A stretch of DNA of 64,000 nucleotides, taken from positions 62,001 to 126,000 of the forward strand of contig CABHPB010000080.1 of the NCBI GenBank assembly GCA_902168115.1, read 5' to 3'. Positions within the stretch are counted from its first letter, which is position 1. Each line of letters opens with the position of its first letter. This stretch comes from an uncultured Methylopila sp. (GTDB lineage: Bacteria > Pseudomonadota > Alphaproteobacteria > Rhizobiales > Methylopilaceae). The notes beneath the pieces were generated by a model that saw only the letters and a program-made list of their open reading frames with translations, searched no databases and had not been told where the DNA came from. Positions 26,001-36,154 of the stretch are shown here, in pieces. The translations under genes were made by a program, and so were the position numbers.

Positions 26001-27725
26001 ATGGACGCCAAGGTTTTCGACAAGGCCAAGCTTCCGAGCCGCCATGTGACCGAGGGACCGGCCCGCGCGCCGCATCGGTCGTATCTCTATGCGATGGGCC
26101 TGACCAAGGCCCAGATCCACCAGCCGCTGGTCGGCGTCGCCTCGTGCTGGAACGAGGCCGCGCCCTGCAACATCTCGCTGATGCGCCAGGCGCAGGCGGT
26201 GAAGAAGGGCGTCGCGGCCGCCAACGGCACCCCGCGCGAGTTCTGCACCATCACCGTCACCGACGGCATCGCCATGGGCCATGAGGGCATGAAGTCCTCG
26301 CTCGCCTCGCGCGAGGTCATCGCCGACTCCGTCGAGCTGACGATGCGCGGCCACTGCTACGACGCGATCGTCGGCCTCGCCGGCTGCGACAAGTCCCTGC
26401 CCGGCATGATGATGGCGATGGTGCGCCTTAACGTGCCGTCGATCTTCATCTACGGCGGCTCGATCCTTCCGGGCTCTTTCCGCGGCCAGCCCGTCACCGT
26501 CCAGGACATGTTCGAGGCGGTCGGCAAGCACTCGGTCGGCGCGATGTCTGACGAGGACCTCGACGAGATCGAGCAGGTGGCGTGTCCGTCCGCCGGCGCC
26601 TGCGGCGCGCAGTTCACCGCCAACACCATGGCGACCGTCTCCGAAGCGATCGGCCTCGCGCTGCCCTATTCGGCCGGCGCGCCGGCGCCTTATGAGATCC
26701 GTGACAAGTTCTGCGCCGCCGCCGGCGAGCAGATCATGGAGCTCGTCGCCCGCAACATCCGCCCGCGCGACATCGTCACCCGCAAGGCGCTCGAGAACGC
26801 CGCGACCGTGGTGGCCGCCTCAGGCGGCTCGACCAACGCCGCGCTGCATCTGCCGGCGATCGCGCATGAGTGCGGCATCGAGTTCGACCTCTTCGACGTC
26901 GCCGAGATCTTCAAGCGTACGCCCTACATCGCGGACCTCAAGCCGGGCGGAAAATACGTCGCCAAGGACATGTTCGAGGTCGGTGGCATCCCGCTCCTCA
27001 TGAAGACGCTGCTTGACCATGGGTATCTGCACGGCGACTGCCTTACCGTCACCGGCCGCACCATCGCGGAAAACCTCGAAAAGGTCCGCTGGAACCCCGA
27101 GCAGGACGTCGTCTATCCGGCCGACAAGCCGATCACCCGCACCGGCGGCGTCGTCGGCCTGAAGGGCAATCTCGCCCCCGACGGCGCGATCGTGAAGGTC
27201 GCGGGCCTCAAGACCCTGAAGTTCACCGGCCCAGCCCGCTGCTTCGACAACGAGGAGGCCTGTTTCGAGGCGGTCTCCAAGCGCGACTACAAGGACGGCG
27301 AGGTCCTCGTCATCCGCTACGAGGGGCCGAAGGGCGGCCCCGGCATGCGCGAGATGCTGGCGACCACCGCCGCGCTCTACGGACAGGGCGCGGGCGACAA
27401 GGTCGCGCTCATCACCGACGGACGCTTCTCCGGCGCGACCCGCGGCTTCTGCATCGGGCATGTCGGCCCTGAAGCGGCGGTCGGCGGCCCGATCGCCCAC
27501 CTGAGGGACGGCGACGTCATCACGATCGACGCGGTCGAGGGCGTGATCGAGGTCGCGGTCTCCGACGAGGAATTCGCCGAGCGTGCCAAGGACTGGAAGC
27601 CGCGCGACAGCGGCTTCGGCTCGGGCGCGATCTGGAAGTTCGCTCAAGGCGTCGGCCCGGCCCGGTTCGGGGCGGTGACGCATCCTGGCGGCAAGGGCGA
27701 GCGTCGCACCTATGCTGACGTGTAA
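26001..27725 (+). CDS. ilvD: Dihydroxy-acid dehydratase
   Basis: This 574-residue Fe-S enzyme performs the third common step of valine, leucine and isoleucine synthesis, dehydrating 2,3-dihydroxy-acids to 2-keto acids. Cluster-ligand regions are [21 protein letters not shown] and [17 protein letters not shown]; the C-terminal domain has [23 protein letters not shown] at 26001 matches the family start. An intergenic stretch of about 240 nt upstream holds no gene that I can see. The 3' end overlaps exoR by 14 nt, an unusual tie between amino-acid synthesis and an envelope regulator. Confidence 0.97.
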   Translation: MDAKVFDKAKLPSRHVTEGPARAPHRSYLYAMGLTKAQIHQPLVGVASCWNEAAPCNISLMRQAQAVKKGVAAANGTPREFCTITVTDGIAMGHEGMKSSLASREVIADSVELTMRGHCYDAIVGLAGCDKSLPGMMMAMVRLNVPSIFIYGGSILPGSFRGQPVTVQDMFEAVGKHSVGAMSDEDLDEIEQVACPSAGACGAQFTANTMATVSEAIGLALPYSAGAPAPYEIRDKFCAAAGEQIMELVARNIRPRDIVTRKALENAATVVAASGGSTNAALHLPAIAHECGIEFDLFDVAEIFKRTPYIADLKPGGKYVAKDMFEVGGIPLLMKTLLDHGYLHGDCLTVTGRTIAENLEKVRWNPEQDVVYPADKPITRTGGVVGLKGNLAPDGAIVKVAGLKTLKFTGPARCFDNEEACFEAVSKRDYKDGEVLVIRYEGPKGGPGMREMLATTAALYGQGAGDKVALITDGRFSGATRGFCIGHVGPEAAVGGPIAHLRDGDVITIDAVEGVIEVAVSDEEFAERAKDWKPRDSGFGSGAIWKFAQGVGPARFGAVTHPGGKGERRTYADV

Positions 27726-28515
27726 GTTCGGTATCGTACTTGCAGTCCTGGGCGTCGCGGTCTGCGGCGCCCTGTCTCCCGCCCGCGCCTTCGAGGGCTC
27801 GTCCTCGAAGAAGGAGCAGGAGCCGTCGCCGCTGCAGCAGTTCCAGACCGGCGCCCGCGCCTACATGGCGGGCGACAAGGCGAGCGCGGTCTCGTCGCTG
27901 ATCGACGCCGCCAAGCGCGGCCACGCGGTCGCGCAGTGGAAGCTCGGCCGCATGTACGCGGAAGGCGACGGGGTCGAGAAAGACGACGTCAAGGCGTTCG
28001 ACTATTTCAGCCAGGTAGCCAACGCCCACGCCGACGACGCCCCCGACACGATGCAGTCGCGCTTCGTCGCGAACGCCTTCGTCGCGCTCGGAAACTACTA
28101 TCTCGACGGCGTCAGCGGCACGCCGATCAAGGCCGACCCGTCCCGGGCGCGCGAGATGTTCTCCTACGCCGCCTCGTATTTCGGCGACCCGGACGCCCAG
28201 TACAATCTCGCCCGCATGTATCTCGACCAGAAGTCGGGACGCGACGCGCGGCAGGCCGCACGCTGGCTCGGGCTCGCCGCCAACAAGGGGCAGCGCGAGG
28301 CGCAGGCGGTTCTCGGCCACATGCTGTTCAACGGCGCCGACATCCCGCGGCAGGCAGCGCGCGGGCTGATGTGGCTGTCGCTGGCCAAGGCGTCGTCCGG
28401 GCCCGGCGACAAGTGGATCTCGGATCTCTACGACGAGGCGATGGCCAAGGCCTCGACGGACGACCAGGAAAAGGCGCAGGACTACGTCGCCGCCTGGAAC
28501 AAGGACCGGGACTGA
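27712..28515 (+). CDS. exoR: Exopolysaccharide regulator ExoR (Sel1-repeat periplasmic protein)
   Basis: This 267-residue protein has a signal peptide ([26 protein letters not shown], cut about residue 26). Sel1-like repeats follow: [21 protein letters not shown] (about 72-92), [35 protein letters not shown] and [18 protein letters not shown]. Length and layout match ExoR of Sinorhizobium/Agrobacterium (268 residues), which binds the periplasmic face of the ExoS sensor kinase and keeps ExoS-ChvI off; acid-triggered ExoR cleavage turns on exopolysaccharide and represses motility genes. ExoS-ChvI are not in the window. The start codon lies inside the ilvD 3' end (14-nt overlap, different frame). 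Distinction from other Sel1 proteins rests on overall layout. Confidence 0.82.
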   Translation: MLTCKFGIVLAVLGVAVCGALSPARAFEGSSSKKEQEPSPLQQFQTGARAYMAGDKASAVSSLIDAAKRGHAVAQWKLGRMYAEGDGVEKDDVKAFDYFSQVANAHADDAPDTMQSRFVANAFVALGNYYLDGVSGTPIKADPSRAREMFSYAASYFGDPDAQYNLARMYLDQKSGRDARQAARWLGLAANKGQREAQAVLGHMLFNGADIPRQAARGLMWLSLAKASSGPGDKWISDLYDEAMAKASTDDQEKAQDYVAAWNKDRD

Positions 28516-28633
28516 GACCGGCGCGCGGCGAGCGAACGGCTTCTCTAGCCTTGGACGACCGGCGGCGGCGAGTTGCGCCGCCGCGCGCGCACAGGTCTAT
28601 GATCGCCCGACGCATGTCGTTGAGGAGCGCCGG

Positions 28634-30202
28634 ATGCTCAGAAGCTCTGCCGCCGCCGTTCTCGCCGTCGCGATTCTGGGCCCGTCGTCGCCGGCTCTCG
28701 CCGACCCGCCCCAGCCGCCGCTGCCGAAGCCTTATGCGACGCCGTCGGTCGGCAACTCCAGCGACGTCGTCGGCTGGCCGCAGGGCGCCGCTCCGAAGGC
28801 CAAGGGGCCGTTCAGGGTCACGCTCTGGGCCGAGCTCGACCGGGCGCGCAAGTTCCTCGAACTGCCGAACGGCGACGTGCTGGTGGCGCAGTATTATGCG
28901 AACCGGATTTCGCTCCTCAGACGAGACGGCGCGGGCAAGCCCAAGGTCTTTCCGTTCTTGACGAGCGGTCCGAACGCGCCCTTCGGCATGGCGCTTGTCG
29001 GCGGCGATCTCTACGTCGCGGCCACGGACGCGCTGTGGCGCTACCAGTACGAGGAAGGCGCGACGTCGGTCGATCCGTCCTCCGGCGCGAAGCTCCTCGA
29101 CCTGCCGATCGGGGGCCACATCACCCGGGACGTCGTCGCCAGTCCCGACGGCAAGACGCTCTATGTCAGCGTCGGCTCCGGCTCCAACGTCGACGAGAAC
29201 GGCGCCGACGCCAAGGACCCTCGCCGCGCGGCGATCACCGAATATGACGTGGCGACCGGCCGGACGCGGATCTTCGCAGGCGGCCTGCGCAATCCGAACG
29301 GGCTTGTCTGGAATCCAGTGACCGGCGCGCTCTGGGCCGGCGTCAACGAGCGCGACGGCCTCGGCGACGAGCTCGTGCCGGATTACGTGACCAGCGTGAA
29401 ATCAGGCGGCTTCTACGGCTGGCCCTGGTTCTACTTCGGCGACAACGAAGACCCGCGCAAAGCCGGAGAACGACCCGAACTCGCGAAGAAAACGCTCGTG
29501 CCGGACCTCGCTGTCGGCGCCCACACCGCATCGCTTGGCCTCGCCTTCTACACGGGCGACGCCTTTCCCGAGCGCTATCGCGGCGGGCTGTTCGTCGCCC
29601 AGCATGGCTCCTGGAACCGCTCGAAGCCCGCGGGTTACCGCGTCGCCTTCGTGCCGTTCGACGCGAACGGCCATGTCGCAGGTCCCGTGCAGCCGTTCCT
29701 GACCGGCTTCCTTGCCGACAAGGACCCCATCACGGCCTATGGCCGCCCGGTCGGCGTCGCGATGCTGAAGGACGGATCGCTGCTCGTCGCCGACGACTCC
29801 AGCGACCGCGTCTGGCGCGTGACCCGCGAGGGCCCCGACGACGGCGCGCCGGATCTCGGCGGGCTGATGCTGGTCGACGCCGACAAGGATGCGCCCGTCT
29901 TCCCGCTCGAGGACGGCATGAAGCTCGACCGTGACAAGCTCAAGGTCGACGCCTTCAACGTCATCGCCGCGGCGGCCGGTCCCGTCGGCAGCGTGCGCTT
30001 CAAGCTCGACGGCAAAACCGTGCGGGTCGCGAACGCGCCGCCCTTCACGATCGCGCCGGCCGCGACGGCAGGGGGCAAGCTCGACTACAAGGCGATGAAG
30101 CTCAGGAAGGGCCGGCACACGCTCGTCGCGACGCCCTTCGCGGAAAAGAACGCGAAGGGGCGCAACGGCGATCCGATCCGCGTCGACTTCGAGTTGGAAT
30201 AG
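28634..30202 (+). CDS. Secreted PQQ-type sugar (sorbosone) dehydrogenase-like protein
   Basis: This 522-residue protein has a Sec signal peptide (MLRSSAAAVLAVAILGPSSPALA, cut about residue 23). It then folds as the six-bladed propeller of the L-sorbosone/soluble glucose dehydrogenase family: FRVTLWAELDRARKFLELPNGDVLVAQY, VVASPDGKTLYVSVGSGSNVDENG, AGGLRNPNGLVWNP and FVAQHGSWNRSKPAGYRV. Such proteins oxidise aldoses or related sugars with PQQ in the periplasm. No PQQ synthesis genes are within the window. A C-terminal extension of about 110 residues (from DLGGLMLVDADKDAP) has an Ig-like character. It is probably a single-gene transcript. Confidence 0.85.
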   Translation: MLRSSAAAVLAVAILGPSSPALADPPQPPLPKPYATPSVGNSSDVVGWPQGAAPKAKGPFRVTLWAELDRARKFLELPNGDVLVAQYYANRISLLRRDGAGKPKVFPFLTSGPNAPFGMALVGGDLYVAATDALWRYQYEEGATSVDPSSGAKLLDLPIGGHITRDVVASPDGKTLYVSVGSGSNVDENGADAKDPRRAAITEYDVATGRTRIFAGGLRNPNGLVWNPVTGALWAGVNERDGLGDELVPDYVTSVKSGGFYGWPWFYFGDNEDPRKAGERPELAKKTLVPDLAVGAHTASLGLAFYTGDAFPERYRGGLFVAQHGSWNRSKPAGYRVAFVPFDANGHVAGPVQPFLTGFLADKDPITAYGRPVGVAMLKDGSLLVADDSSDRVWRVTREGPDDGAPDLGGLMLVDADKDAPVFPLEDGMKLDRDKLKVDAFNVIAAAAGPVGSVRFKLDGKTVRVANAPPFTIAPAATAGGKLDYKAMKLRKGRHTLVATPFAEKNAKGRNGDPIRVDFELE

Positions 30203-30263
30203 GCCGGTATCCGGCGAACTGCGTCTCGGCGCACGCAGTCGGCCTGACCAAACCGGCGGCGTT

Positions 30264-31049
30264 TCAGGCGGCGAGCTCGATCACGACCGGCACGTGGTCG
30301 GACGGGCGCTCCCAGCTGCGCACATGCTTGTCGACGCGCACCGCGACGAGCCGGTCGGCCGCCTGCGGCGACAGCAGCAGGTGGTCGATGCGGATGCCGT
30401 TGTTCTTCTGCCAGGCGCCGGCCTGATAGTCCCAGAAGGTATAGACGTCGCCTTCGTCGTCGGTCGCGCGCAGCGCGTCGGTGAAGCCGAGCGAGAGCAG
30501 CCGCCGCCACGCCGAGCGCGTGTCGGGCAGGAACAGCGCGTCGTCGACCCAGTTCTCGGGCCGTCGCGCGTCTCGCGGGTCGGGAATGACGTTGTAGTCG
30601 CCGGCCAGGATGAACGGCTCCTCGAGCTTCAGCCGCGCGCTTGCATGGGCGTGGAGACGGTCCATCCAGCCGAGCTTGTAGTCGTATTTCGGGCCGGGCG
30701 CCGGATTGCCGTTCGGCAGATATAGCCCGCCGACCCTGACCACGCCGTCGCCGGCCGAGACCGCCGCCTCGATGTAGCGCGCCTGTTCGTCCGTCTCGTC
30801 GCCGGGCAGGCCGCCTGGCGATTCGACTTCCATCGGCATCCGGGAGAGCAGCGCGACGCCGTTGTAGGTCTTCTGGCCGTGGACGGCGACGTTGTAGCCG
30901 AGCGCCTCGATCTCGGCCCGCGGGAAGGCGTCGTCGACGCACTTGATCTCCTGCAGGCATACGACGTCCGGCCGCGCCTCCTCCAGCCAGCGGGTGACGA
31001 GGTCGAGCCGGGACTTGATGGAATTGACGTTCCAGGTCGCGATCAGCAC
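30264..31049 (-). CDS. xth: Exodeoxyribonuclease III
   Basis: This 261-residue AP endonuclease/3'-5' exonuclease acts in base excision repair. It starts [16 protein letters not shown] with the catalytic Asn; [12 protein letters not shown] holds the metal-binding Glu. The segments [17 protein letters not shown] (Asp/Asn), RIDHLLLSP (Asp) and the final [14 protein letters not shown] (catalytic His pair) are all present. Length is normal for XthA. A strong hairpin-T-run terminator lies about 55 nt upstream, ending the preceding leftward transcript, so xth has its own promoter in that gap. Confidence 0.96.
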   Translation of the reverse strand: MLIATWNVNSIKSRLDLVTRWLEEARPDVVCLQEIKCVDDAFPRAEIEALGYNVAVHGQKTYNGVALLSRMPMEVESPGGLPGDETDEQARYIEAAVSAGDGVVRVGGLYLPNGNPAPGPKYDYKLGWMDRLHAHASARLKLEEPFILAGDYNVIPDPRDARRPENWVDDALFLPDTRSAWRRLLSLGFTDALRATDDEGDVYTFWDYQAGAWQKNNGIRIDHLLLSPQAADRLVAVRVDKHVRSWERPSDHVPVVIELAA

Positions 31050-31102
31050 GTCGTTTCCCCTCCCGCGCTCGGCGAGCGGACCCTATCGGCGCGCGTGCCA
31101 AG

Positions 31103-31133
31103 AAAAAAGGCCGTCCGCACAAGGCGAACGGCC
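31103..31133 (-). terminator. Rho-independent terminator (minus strand)
   Basis: On the minus strand GGCCGTTCGCC-TTGT-GCGGACGGCC (one internal mismatch) is followed by TTTTTT. It ends leftward transcription before xth. It is most likely the 3' end of the small RNA at 31103-31192, and also stops any read-through from erpA. Confidence 0.85.
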
Positions 31134-31192
31134 CAAGTCTAGGGAGGAAACGCCCAAGAGGGCTGCGACGACGGTCAAGGACGCGCCGTCAC
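31103..31192 (-). ncRNA. Candidate trans-acting small RNA with anti-Shine-Dalgarno loop
   Basis: Read leftward, a promoter-like pair TTGGAA (31227-31222) and GATTTA (31204-31199), 17 nt apart, leads to a start near 31192. A hairpin GACGG...CCGTC and a small hairpin GCCC-TCTT-GGGC follow. Then comes an unpaired GTTTCCTCCCTAGACTT carrying CCUCCC, complementary to ribosome-binding sites, and last the terminator hairpin with six T. This layout is that of Hyphomicrobiales sRNAs (the suhB/mmgR or alpha-r14 type). Family membership is suspected from memory. No conserved ORF overlaps it. Confidence 0.55.
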
Positions 31193-31231
31193 CCCTCCTA
31201 AATCGGTGGTATTTGTGGATTTTCCAAGGCG

Positions 31232-31256
31232 GTCAGGGCTGTACTAAAGTCCTGAC
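31232..31256 (-). other. Hairpin after erpA
   Basis: GTCAGG (31232-31237) pairs with CCTGAC (31251-31256), extended inward by CT/AG pairs across one mismatch. It lies about 60 nt past the erpA stop on the minus strand and just before the sRNA promoter. There is no U-tract; it may protect or end the erpA mRNA. Confidence 0.35.
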
Positions 31257-31317
31257 TGGCCGGCTTGCCGACGGCTGTGGCCGAAATAACACGGGTTTCG
31301 AGGCGCCGCGGCGGATT

Positions 31318-31653
31318 TCAGATCGCGAAGCTGGTCCCGCAGCCGCAGGACGCCGTGGCGTTCGGATTGGTGATCTTGAACGAGGCGCCGATCAGCTCGT
31401 CGACGAAATCGATCTGGGAGCCCGCGAGATAGGGCAGGGAGATCGGGTCGATCAGCACGGTCGCGCCGTCGCGGGTGATGACGAGATCGTCCGACTGCGC
31501 GGCGACGTCGAAGCCGAAGTCGTAGCTGAAGCCGGAACAGCCGCCGCCCAGCACGCTGACGCGCAACTTGGTGTCCGGAGCCTCGTCGGCGAGGATCTCC
31601 TTGATGCGCGCGGCGGCGCGATCGGTGACGGTGACGGTCGTTGCTTCGGTCAT
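31318..31653 (-). CDS. erpA: Iron-sulfur cluster insertion protein (ErpA/IscA family)
   Basis: This 111-residue A-type Fe-S carrier delivers clusters to apo-enzymes. The three ligand cysteines are present: C39 in [10 protein letters not shown] and C103 and C105 in [13 protein letters not shown]. The [18 protein letters not shown] segment is characteristic of ErpA rather than SufA. It is divergent from dgt, across about 117 nt that must hold both promoters. Confidence 0.93.
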   Translation of the reverse strand: MTEATTVTVTDRAAARIKEILADEAPDTKLRVSVLGGGCSGFSYDFGFDVAAQSDDLVITRDGATVLIDPISLPYLAGSQIDFVDELIGASFKITNPNATASCGCGTSFAI

Positions 31654-31770
31654 TCGCTTAGCGCTCCAACGGGTTCGCCCGTTGCGTCCTCAACGCCCAA
31701 AGAGGTAAGCAAGGCCGCCGCCGCGGTCAACGCGCCGGCTGGGCGGAATGAGATCGCCGGGAGCGAAGCT

Positions 31771-32985
31771 TTGGACGTCGCCGCCTGGATCGAGCGCCCT
31801 CGGGCCCGTTACGCCGCCGATCCGAAGGCGAGCCGGGGCCGGTTCGTCCCCGAGCCATCCAGCCCGACTCGCACCGATTTCCAGCGCGATCGCGACCGCG
31901 TGCTGCATTCGACGGCCTTCCGGCGGCTGAAGCACAAGACGCAGGTCTTCGTCTATCACGAGGGCGACCACTACCGGACGCGCCTCACCCATACGCTCGA
32001 GGTCGCGCAGATCGCGCGCTCGATCGCCCGCGCACTCGGCCTCGACGAGGATCTCGCCGAGACAGTCGCACTCGCGCACGACATCGGCCACCCGCCCTTC
32101 GGCCATTCCGGCGAGCGGGCGCTCGACGAGCTGATGCGCCCCTATGGCGGCTTCGATCACAACGCGCAGACGCTCCGCGTGCTGACGCGGCTGGAGCGTC
32201 GTTACGCCGCCTTCGACGGGCTGAACCTGACCTGGGAGACGCTCGAGGGGCTCATCAAGCACAACGGCCCGCTGCTCGACGGCGCAGGTCTGCCGACGGG
32301 ACGCTATTCGCGCGAGACGGTTCCCGCAGCCATCGTCGAGGGCGCGGACCGGCTGGGCGTCCCGCTCGCCGGCCACGCCAGCGCCGAGGCGCAGGCGGCC
32401 GCGATCGCCGACGACATCGCCTATGACGCGCACGACGTCGACGACGGCCTGCGCGCCGGCCTGTTCCGCCTGGCGGACTTGAAGGAAGCGCCGCTGCTCG
32501 CCGACATTCTGGGCGAGGTCGAGCGCAAACATCCCGGCCTCGACGAGCATCGCGGCGGACACGAGGTCGTCCGCCGGGTCATCACCCGGCTGGTCGAGGA
32601 CGCGATCGCGGAAGGCGGCCGGCGAATCGACGCGCTCGCGCCGGCGAGCGCCGACGCGATCCGGGCCGCCAGCGCGTCCGCTATCGATTTCTCGCCGGCG
32701 ATGGCGGAGGCCGAGCGCGGCGTGAAGCGGTTTCTGAACGCCCGGATGTATCGCGCCGAGCGGGTCGACCGGATCATGGACGACGCGGCCTCGATCGTAC
32801 GCGACCTGTTCGGGCGCTATTTTTCCGAGCCCGCGTCCCTACCCGCGGAATGGGCGCGCGAGGCGGGCAGGGGCGGCGAGACCAGCCACGCCCGCGCCGT
32901 CGCCGATTTCATCGCGGGAATGACCGACCGTTACGCGCTGACCGAGCATCGCCGGCTGTTTGACGCGACCCCGGATTTGCTTTAG
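31771..32985 (+). CDS. dgt: Deoxyguanosinetriphosphate triphosphohydrolase-like protein
   Basis: This HD-domain phosphohydrolase of 404 residues cleaves dNTPs (dGTP and others) to the nucleoside and triphosphate. Family marks: [38 protein letters not shown], then [16 protein letters not shown] and [18 protein letters not shown] with the HD metal site. The C-terminal half shows [18 protein letters not shown]. No in-frame ATG fits; TTG at 31771 is chosen because GGGAG lies 7 nt upstream and the length suits the family. argS starts 33 nt downstream, and the dgt-argS-SPOR-nagZ-scpA order is common in alphaproteobacteria. Confidence 0.92.
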   Translation: MDVAAWIERPRARYAADPKASRGRFVPEPSSPTRTDFQRDRDRVLHSTAFRRLKHKTQVFVYHEGDHYRTRLTHTLEVAQIARSIARALGLDEDLAETVALAHDIGHPPFGHSGERALDELMRPYGGFDHNAQTLRVLTRLERRYAAFDGLNLTWETLEGLIKHNGPLLDGAGLPTGRYSRETVPAAIVEGADRLGVPLAGHASAEAQAAAIADDIAYDAHDVDDGLRAGLFRLADLKEAPLLADILGEVERKHPGLDEHRGGHEVVRRVITRLVEDAIAEGGRRIDALAPASADAIRAASASAIDFSPAMAEAERGVKRFLNARMYRAERVDRIMDDAASIVRDLFGRYFSEPASLPAEWAREAGRGGETSHARAVADFIAGMTDRYALTEHRRLFDATPDLL

Positions 32986-33018
32986 CCGCGCCCGGAACAT
33001 TCCCGGCCCGGACCAGAC

Positions 33019-34758
33019 ATGCACGTCTTCGCAGACTTCGCAGCGCGGCTCCGCGCGATCCTCGTGACGCTCGCGGCCGAAGGCGTCATCGGTCATCTGC
33101 CGGACCTGTCGCGCGTGGTGGTCGAACCCCCGCGCGATCCGAGCCACGGCGACCTCGCGACCAACGCCGCCATGGCGCTCGCCAAGGACCTCGGCATGAA
33201 GCCGCGCGACCTCGCCGAGGCGATCGCCGCGAAGCTCGGCGCCGACGCGGACGTGGCCTCGGCCAGCATCGCGGGTCCCGGCTTCGTCAATCTCTCCCTG
33301 ACGGAGACCTTCTGGCGCGACCAGCTGGCGAAGGCGCTGCGGGACGGCGAGGATTTCGGCCGCCCGCCGCCGCGCTCGGACGCCTGGGTCAACGTCGAAT
33401 ACGTCTCGGCCAACCCGACCGGGCCGATGCATGTCGGCCATTGCCGCGGAGCGGTGTTCGGCGACGCGCTCGCGCGGCTGCTGGAGTTCTCCGGAGAGCC
33501 GGTGACGCGTGAGTACTACATCAACGACGCCGGCGCGCAGGTCGACGTGCTCGCCCGCTCGGTCTTCCTGCGCTACCGCGAGGCGCTCGGCGAGGACGTC
33601 GGCGAGATCCCGGAAGGGCTTTATCCGGGCGACTACCTCAAGCCCGTCGGCGAGGCGCTCGTCGCGGCGCACGGCTCCGCGCTTCGGAACCAGCCGGAAA
33701 AGGAGTGGCTTCCGGTCGTCCGCACCGAGGCGATCGCCGCGATGATGACGATGATCCGGGCGGACCTCGCGCAGCTCGGCATCCGCCACGACGTGTTCTT
33801 CTCCGAGCGCTCGCTGCACGGCGAGGGCGGGGCGATCGACCAGGCAGTCGAGGAGCTGACCAAGCACGGGCTGATCTATGTCGGCCGGCTCGCGCCGCCG
33901 AAGGGCCAGCTTCCAGAGGACTGGGAGGACCGCGAGCAGACGCTGTTCCGCGCGACCTCCTTCGGCGACGACGTCGATCGTCCGCTCAAGAAGTCCGACG
34001 GCTCCTACACCTACTTCGCCGCCGACGTCGCCTACTTCCGCTCGAAGTTCGAGCGCGGCTTCAACGAGATGGTCTTCGTGATGGGCGCCGACCACGGCGG
34101 CTACGTCAAGCGCCTCGAGGCGGTGGGCAAGGCGCTGTCGGGTGGGGCCGCGCGGGTGAGCGTCGAGCTGTGCCAGCTGGTGCGGCTGTTCCGGAACGGC
34201 GAGCCGTTCAAGATGTCGAAGCGCGCCGGCGAGTTCGTGACGCTGCGCGACGTGGTCGACGAGGTCGGCCGCGACGCGGTGCGCTTCATGATGCTGTTCC
34301 GCTCGAATGACGCCGTGCTGGACTTCGATTTCGCGAAGGTTGTCGACCAATCTCGCGACAATCCAGTTTTCTACGTGCAGATGGCTTATGCCCGAACGCA
34401 GTCAACTTTGCGCAAAGCCGTCGAAGCTCACGGTGAGCTCCCAGACTCAATCAATTTCTCTCTGCTGAGCGACGCGGGTGAGCTCGCGCTGATCAAGAAA
34501 GTTGCGGCCTGGCCGCGCATAGTCGAACAGGCCGCCGCATCACGGCAGCCGCATCGCATCGCCTTCTACCTGCACGAGCTGGCCAGCGACCTGCACTCGC
34601 ACTGGAACCGCGGCAAGGATTCGCCGGATTTACGCTTCATTATGGAAAACAATCCATTGTTGACCCACGCTCGACTGGGGCTGGTGAAGGCGGTCGCCTT
34701 GGTGCTCGCCTCCGGTCTTGGTATCTTGGGGGTCTCGGCGCCGGACGAGATGCGATAG
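33019..34758 (+). CDS. argS: Arginyl-tRNA synthetase
   Basis: This class I synthetase of 579 residues has an N-terminal tRNA D-loop recognition domain (1-110). The HIGH-type motif is [20 protein letters not shown] (about 132-151), and [11 protein letters not shown] follows. The KMSKS-like loop is [15 protein letters not shown]. The DALR anticodon-binding domain lies at the C terminus ([20 protein letters not shown] onward to DEMR). Around 34330-34680 the sequence is visibly less GC-rich than the rest of the gene, but the frame is intact. Confidence 0.97.
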   Translation: MHVFADFAARLRAILVTLAAEGVIGHLPDLSRVVVEPPRDPSHGDLATNAAMALAKDLGMKPRDLAEAIAAKLGADADVASASIAGPGFVNLSLTETFWRDQLAKALRDGEDFGRPPPRSDAWVNVEYVSANPTGPMHVGHCRGAVFGDALARLLEFSGEPVTREYYINDAGAQVDVLARSVFLRYREALGEDVGEIPEGLYPGDYLKPVGEALVAAHGSALRNQPEKEWLPVVRTEAIAAMMTMIRADLAQLGIRHDVFFSERSLHGEGGAIDQAVEELTKHGLIYVGRLAPPKGQLPEDWEDREQTLFRATSFGDDVDRPLKKSDGSYTYFAADVAYFRSKFERGFNEMVFVMGADHGGYVKRLEAVGKALSGGAARVSVELCQLVRLFRNGEPFKMSKRAGEFVTLRDVVDEVGRDAVRFMMLFRSNDAVLDFDFAKVVDQSRDNPVFYVQMAYARTQSTLRKAVEAHGELPDSINFSLLSDAGELALIKKVAAWPRIVEQAAASRQPHRIAFYLHELASDLHSHWNRGKDSPDLRFIMENNPLLTHARLGLVKAVALVLASGLGILGVSAPDEMR

Positions 34759-34827
34759 GCGCGCGGGACGCGTCAGGGTCGCGTCGCGCGTTCCGGGGAT
34801 CGCCGGGCTGGCCCCGCGGAGGCTTGT

Positions 34828-36075
34828 ATGACGCGTAACCAGGCGATGAGGCGCGACGACATGGTCGGCGGCCGGAACGACGATCACGGTCAGTATGGCC
34901 GCCAGGATTGGGCTGCGGACGGCTACGAGCTGCGCGGCGGCCATCACCATGGCGAGCAGGATCAGGACGAGCAGGAATACGATCCGCGCGCCTATGCGCC
35001 GAACCCCGACGAGCCTTACGGCTACGACGACGACGGCAACCCGATCTTCTACGAGCCCGACGAGCCGAAGCTGAAGTCCAACCGCAGCGCGCTGATGATG
35101 GTCGGCGCCGTGCTCGCGGTCGCCCTCGTCGGCGGCGCCGGCGCTGTCGGCTACAAGATGATGAAGCCGGGCGGGCTGAGCGGCGAGCCGCCGCTGATCA
35201 AGGCCGACACCGAGCCGGTCAAGACCGTGCCGAAGTCCGCCGGCGACGAGACGCCCGCGCCGAACAAGGCGGTGTACGACCGGGTCGATCCGACCGCAGG
35301 TCCGAAATCCAAGGTGGTCTCGCGCGAGGAGCAGCCGGTCGACCTGCCGTCCGCGCCGGCGAGCGAGCCGCGCAGCGCCGATTCCTCCCGCATCATCCTT
35401 CCGGGCGGGCCGGCTTCCGCCGAGCCCACGCCGCCCGACACCAACGGCAGCGAGCCGCGCAAGGTGAAGACGGTCGCGATCCGTCCGAACGCGCCGACCA
35501 ATCCGCTGGCCGCCCCGGCCCAGCCGCAGCAGGCCGCGTCCGCCGATCCGATCGCCGAAGCCGCCCGCACCGGCCAGGCGCCGCGCGGCAGCGAGTTTGA
35601 CAACGGCATCATGGCCGGCGACGGCCCGAGCCTCGCCTCGACCCCGAACGCTCCTTCCGCCGCGCGCCCGGCGCCGGCCTCGCGCAGCGTGCAGACCACC
35701 CCGGTCAAGCCCGCCCAGCCGGCGCCGCAGCGTTCCGAGCCGACGCAGGTCGCCGCGGTCAATCCGCGTCCCGCCGCGCCCGCGACGCCCGCCCCGGCGC
35801 CGACCGCGACCACCGCGCCGTCCGGCGGCGGCTTCGTCGTGCAGGTCACCTCGCAGCGCTCCGAGGCCGACGCTCGCGCCGCCTACGCCAACCTGCAGAA
35901 GAAGTTCCCGCAGGTGCTCGGCCCCTACAAGGCCTCGATCGCGACCGCGACGGTCGCCGACCGCGGCACATACTACCGGGTCCGGGTCGGGCCCTTCGCG
36001 AACGGCGCAGACGCCTCCAAGGTCTGCGGCAACCTGCGCGCCGCCGGCGGCGACTGCGTGGTCTCCCGCAACTGA
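34828..36075 (+). CDS. SPOR-domain envelope protein
   Basis: This 415-residue protein begins with a cytosolic acidic His/Asp-rich segment (1-88). One transmembrane helix follows (LMMVGAVLAVALVGGAGAVGY, about 91-111), then a long Pro/Ala-rich periplasmic linker. The C-terminal SPOR domain (about 335-415) shows GGGFVVQVTSQRSEADARAAY and YYRVRVGPFANGADASKVC. SPOR domains bind denuded glycan strands at the division septum. GGAGG precedes the ATG. Its place between argS and nagZ is the usual one in this class and suggests a role in cell-wall remodelling at division. Confidence 0.88.
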   Translation: MTRNQAMRRDDMVGGRNDDHGQYGRQDWAADGYELRGGHHHGEQDQDEQEYDPRAYAPNPDEPYGYDDDGNPIFYEPDEPKLKSNRSALMMVGAVLAVALVGGAGAVGYKMMKPGGLSGEPPLIKADTEPVKTVPKSAGDETPAPNKAVYDRVDPTAGPKSKVVSREEQPVDLPSAPASEPRSADSSRIILPGGPASAEPTPPDTNGSEPRKVKTVAIRPNAPTNPLAAPAQPQQAASADPIAEAARTGQAPRGSEFDNGIMAGDGPSLASTPNAPSAARPAPASRSVQTTPVKPAQPAPQRSEPTQVAAVNPRPAAPATPAPAPTATTAPSGGGFVVQVTSQRSEADARAAYANLQKKFPQVLGPYKASIATATVADRGTYYRVRVGPFANGADASKVCGNLRAAGGDCVVSRN

Positions 36076-36154
36076 CGGCTTCGATCGAGCCGCCTTTCTT
36101 CGCGCCCGCAGCCGGACATCCCGGTTCGCGGGCGCAATCGTTCAGGGATCTTCG

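Noticed and set aside
31232-31256. A hairpin after erpA, considered as a full terminator
   Set aside because: It has an internal mismatch and no T-run in either direction. It is listed only as a hairpin.
35400-35830. Pro/Ala-rich stretch in the SPOR protein, considered as a secreted repeat domain
   Set aside because: Composition is low complexity without a fixed repeat unit; it is a normal periplasmic linker.
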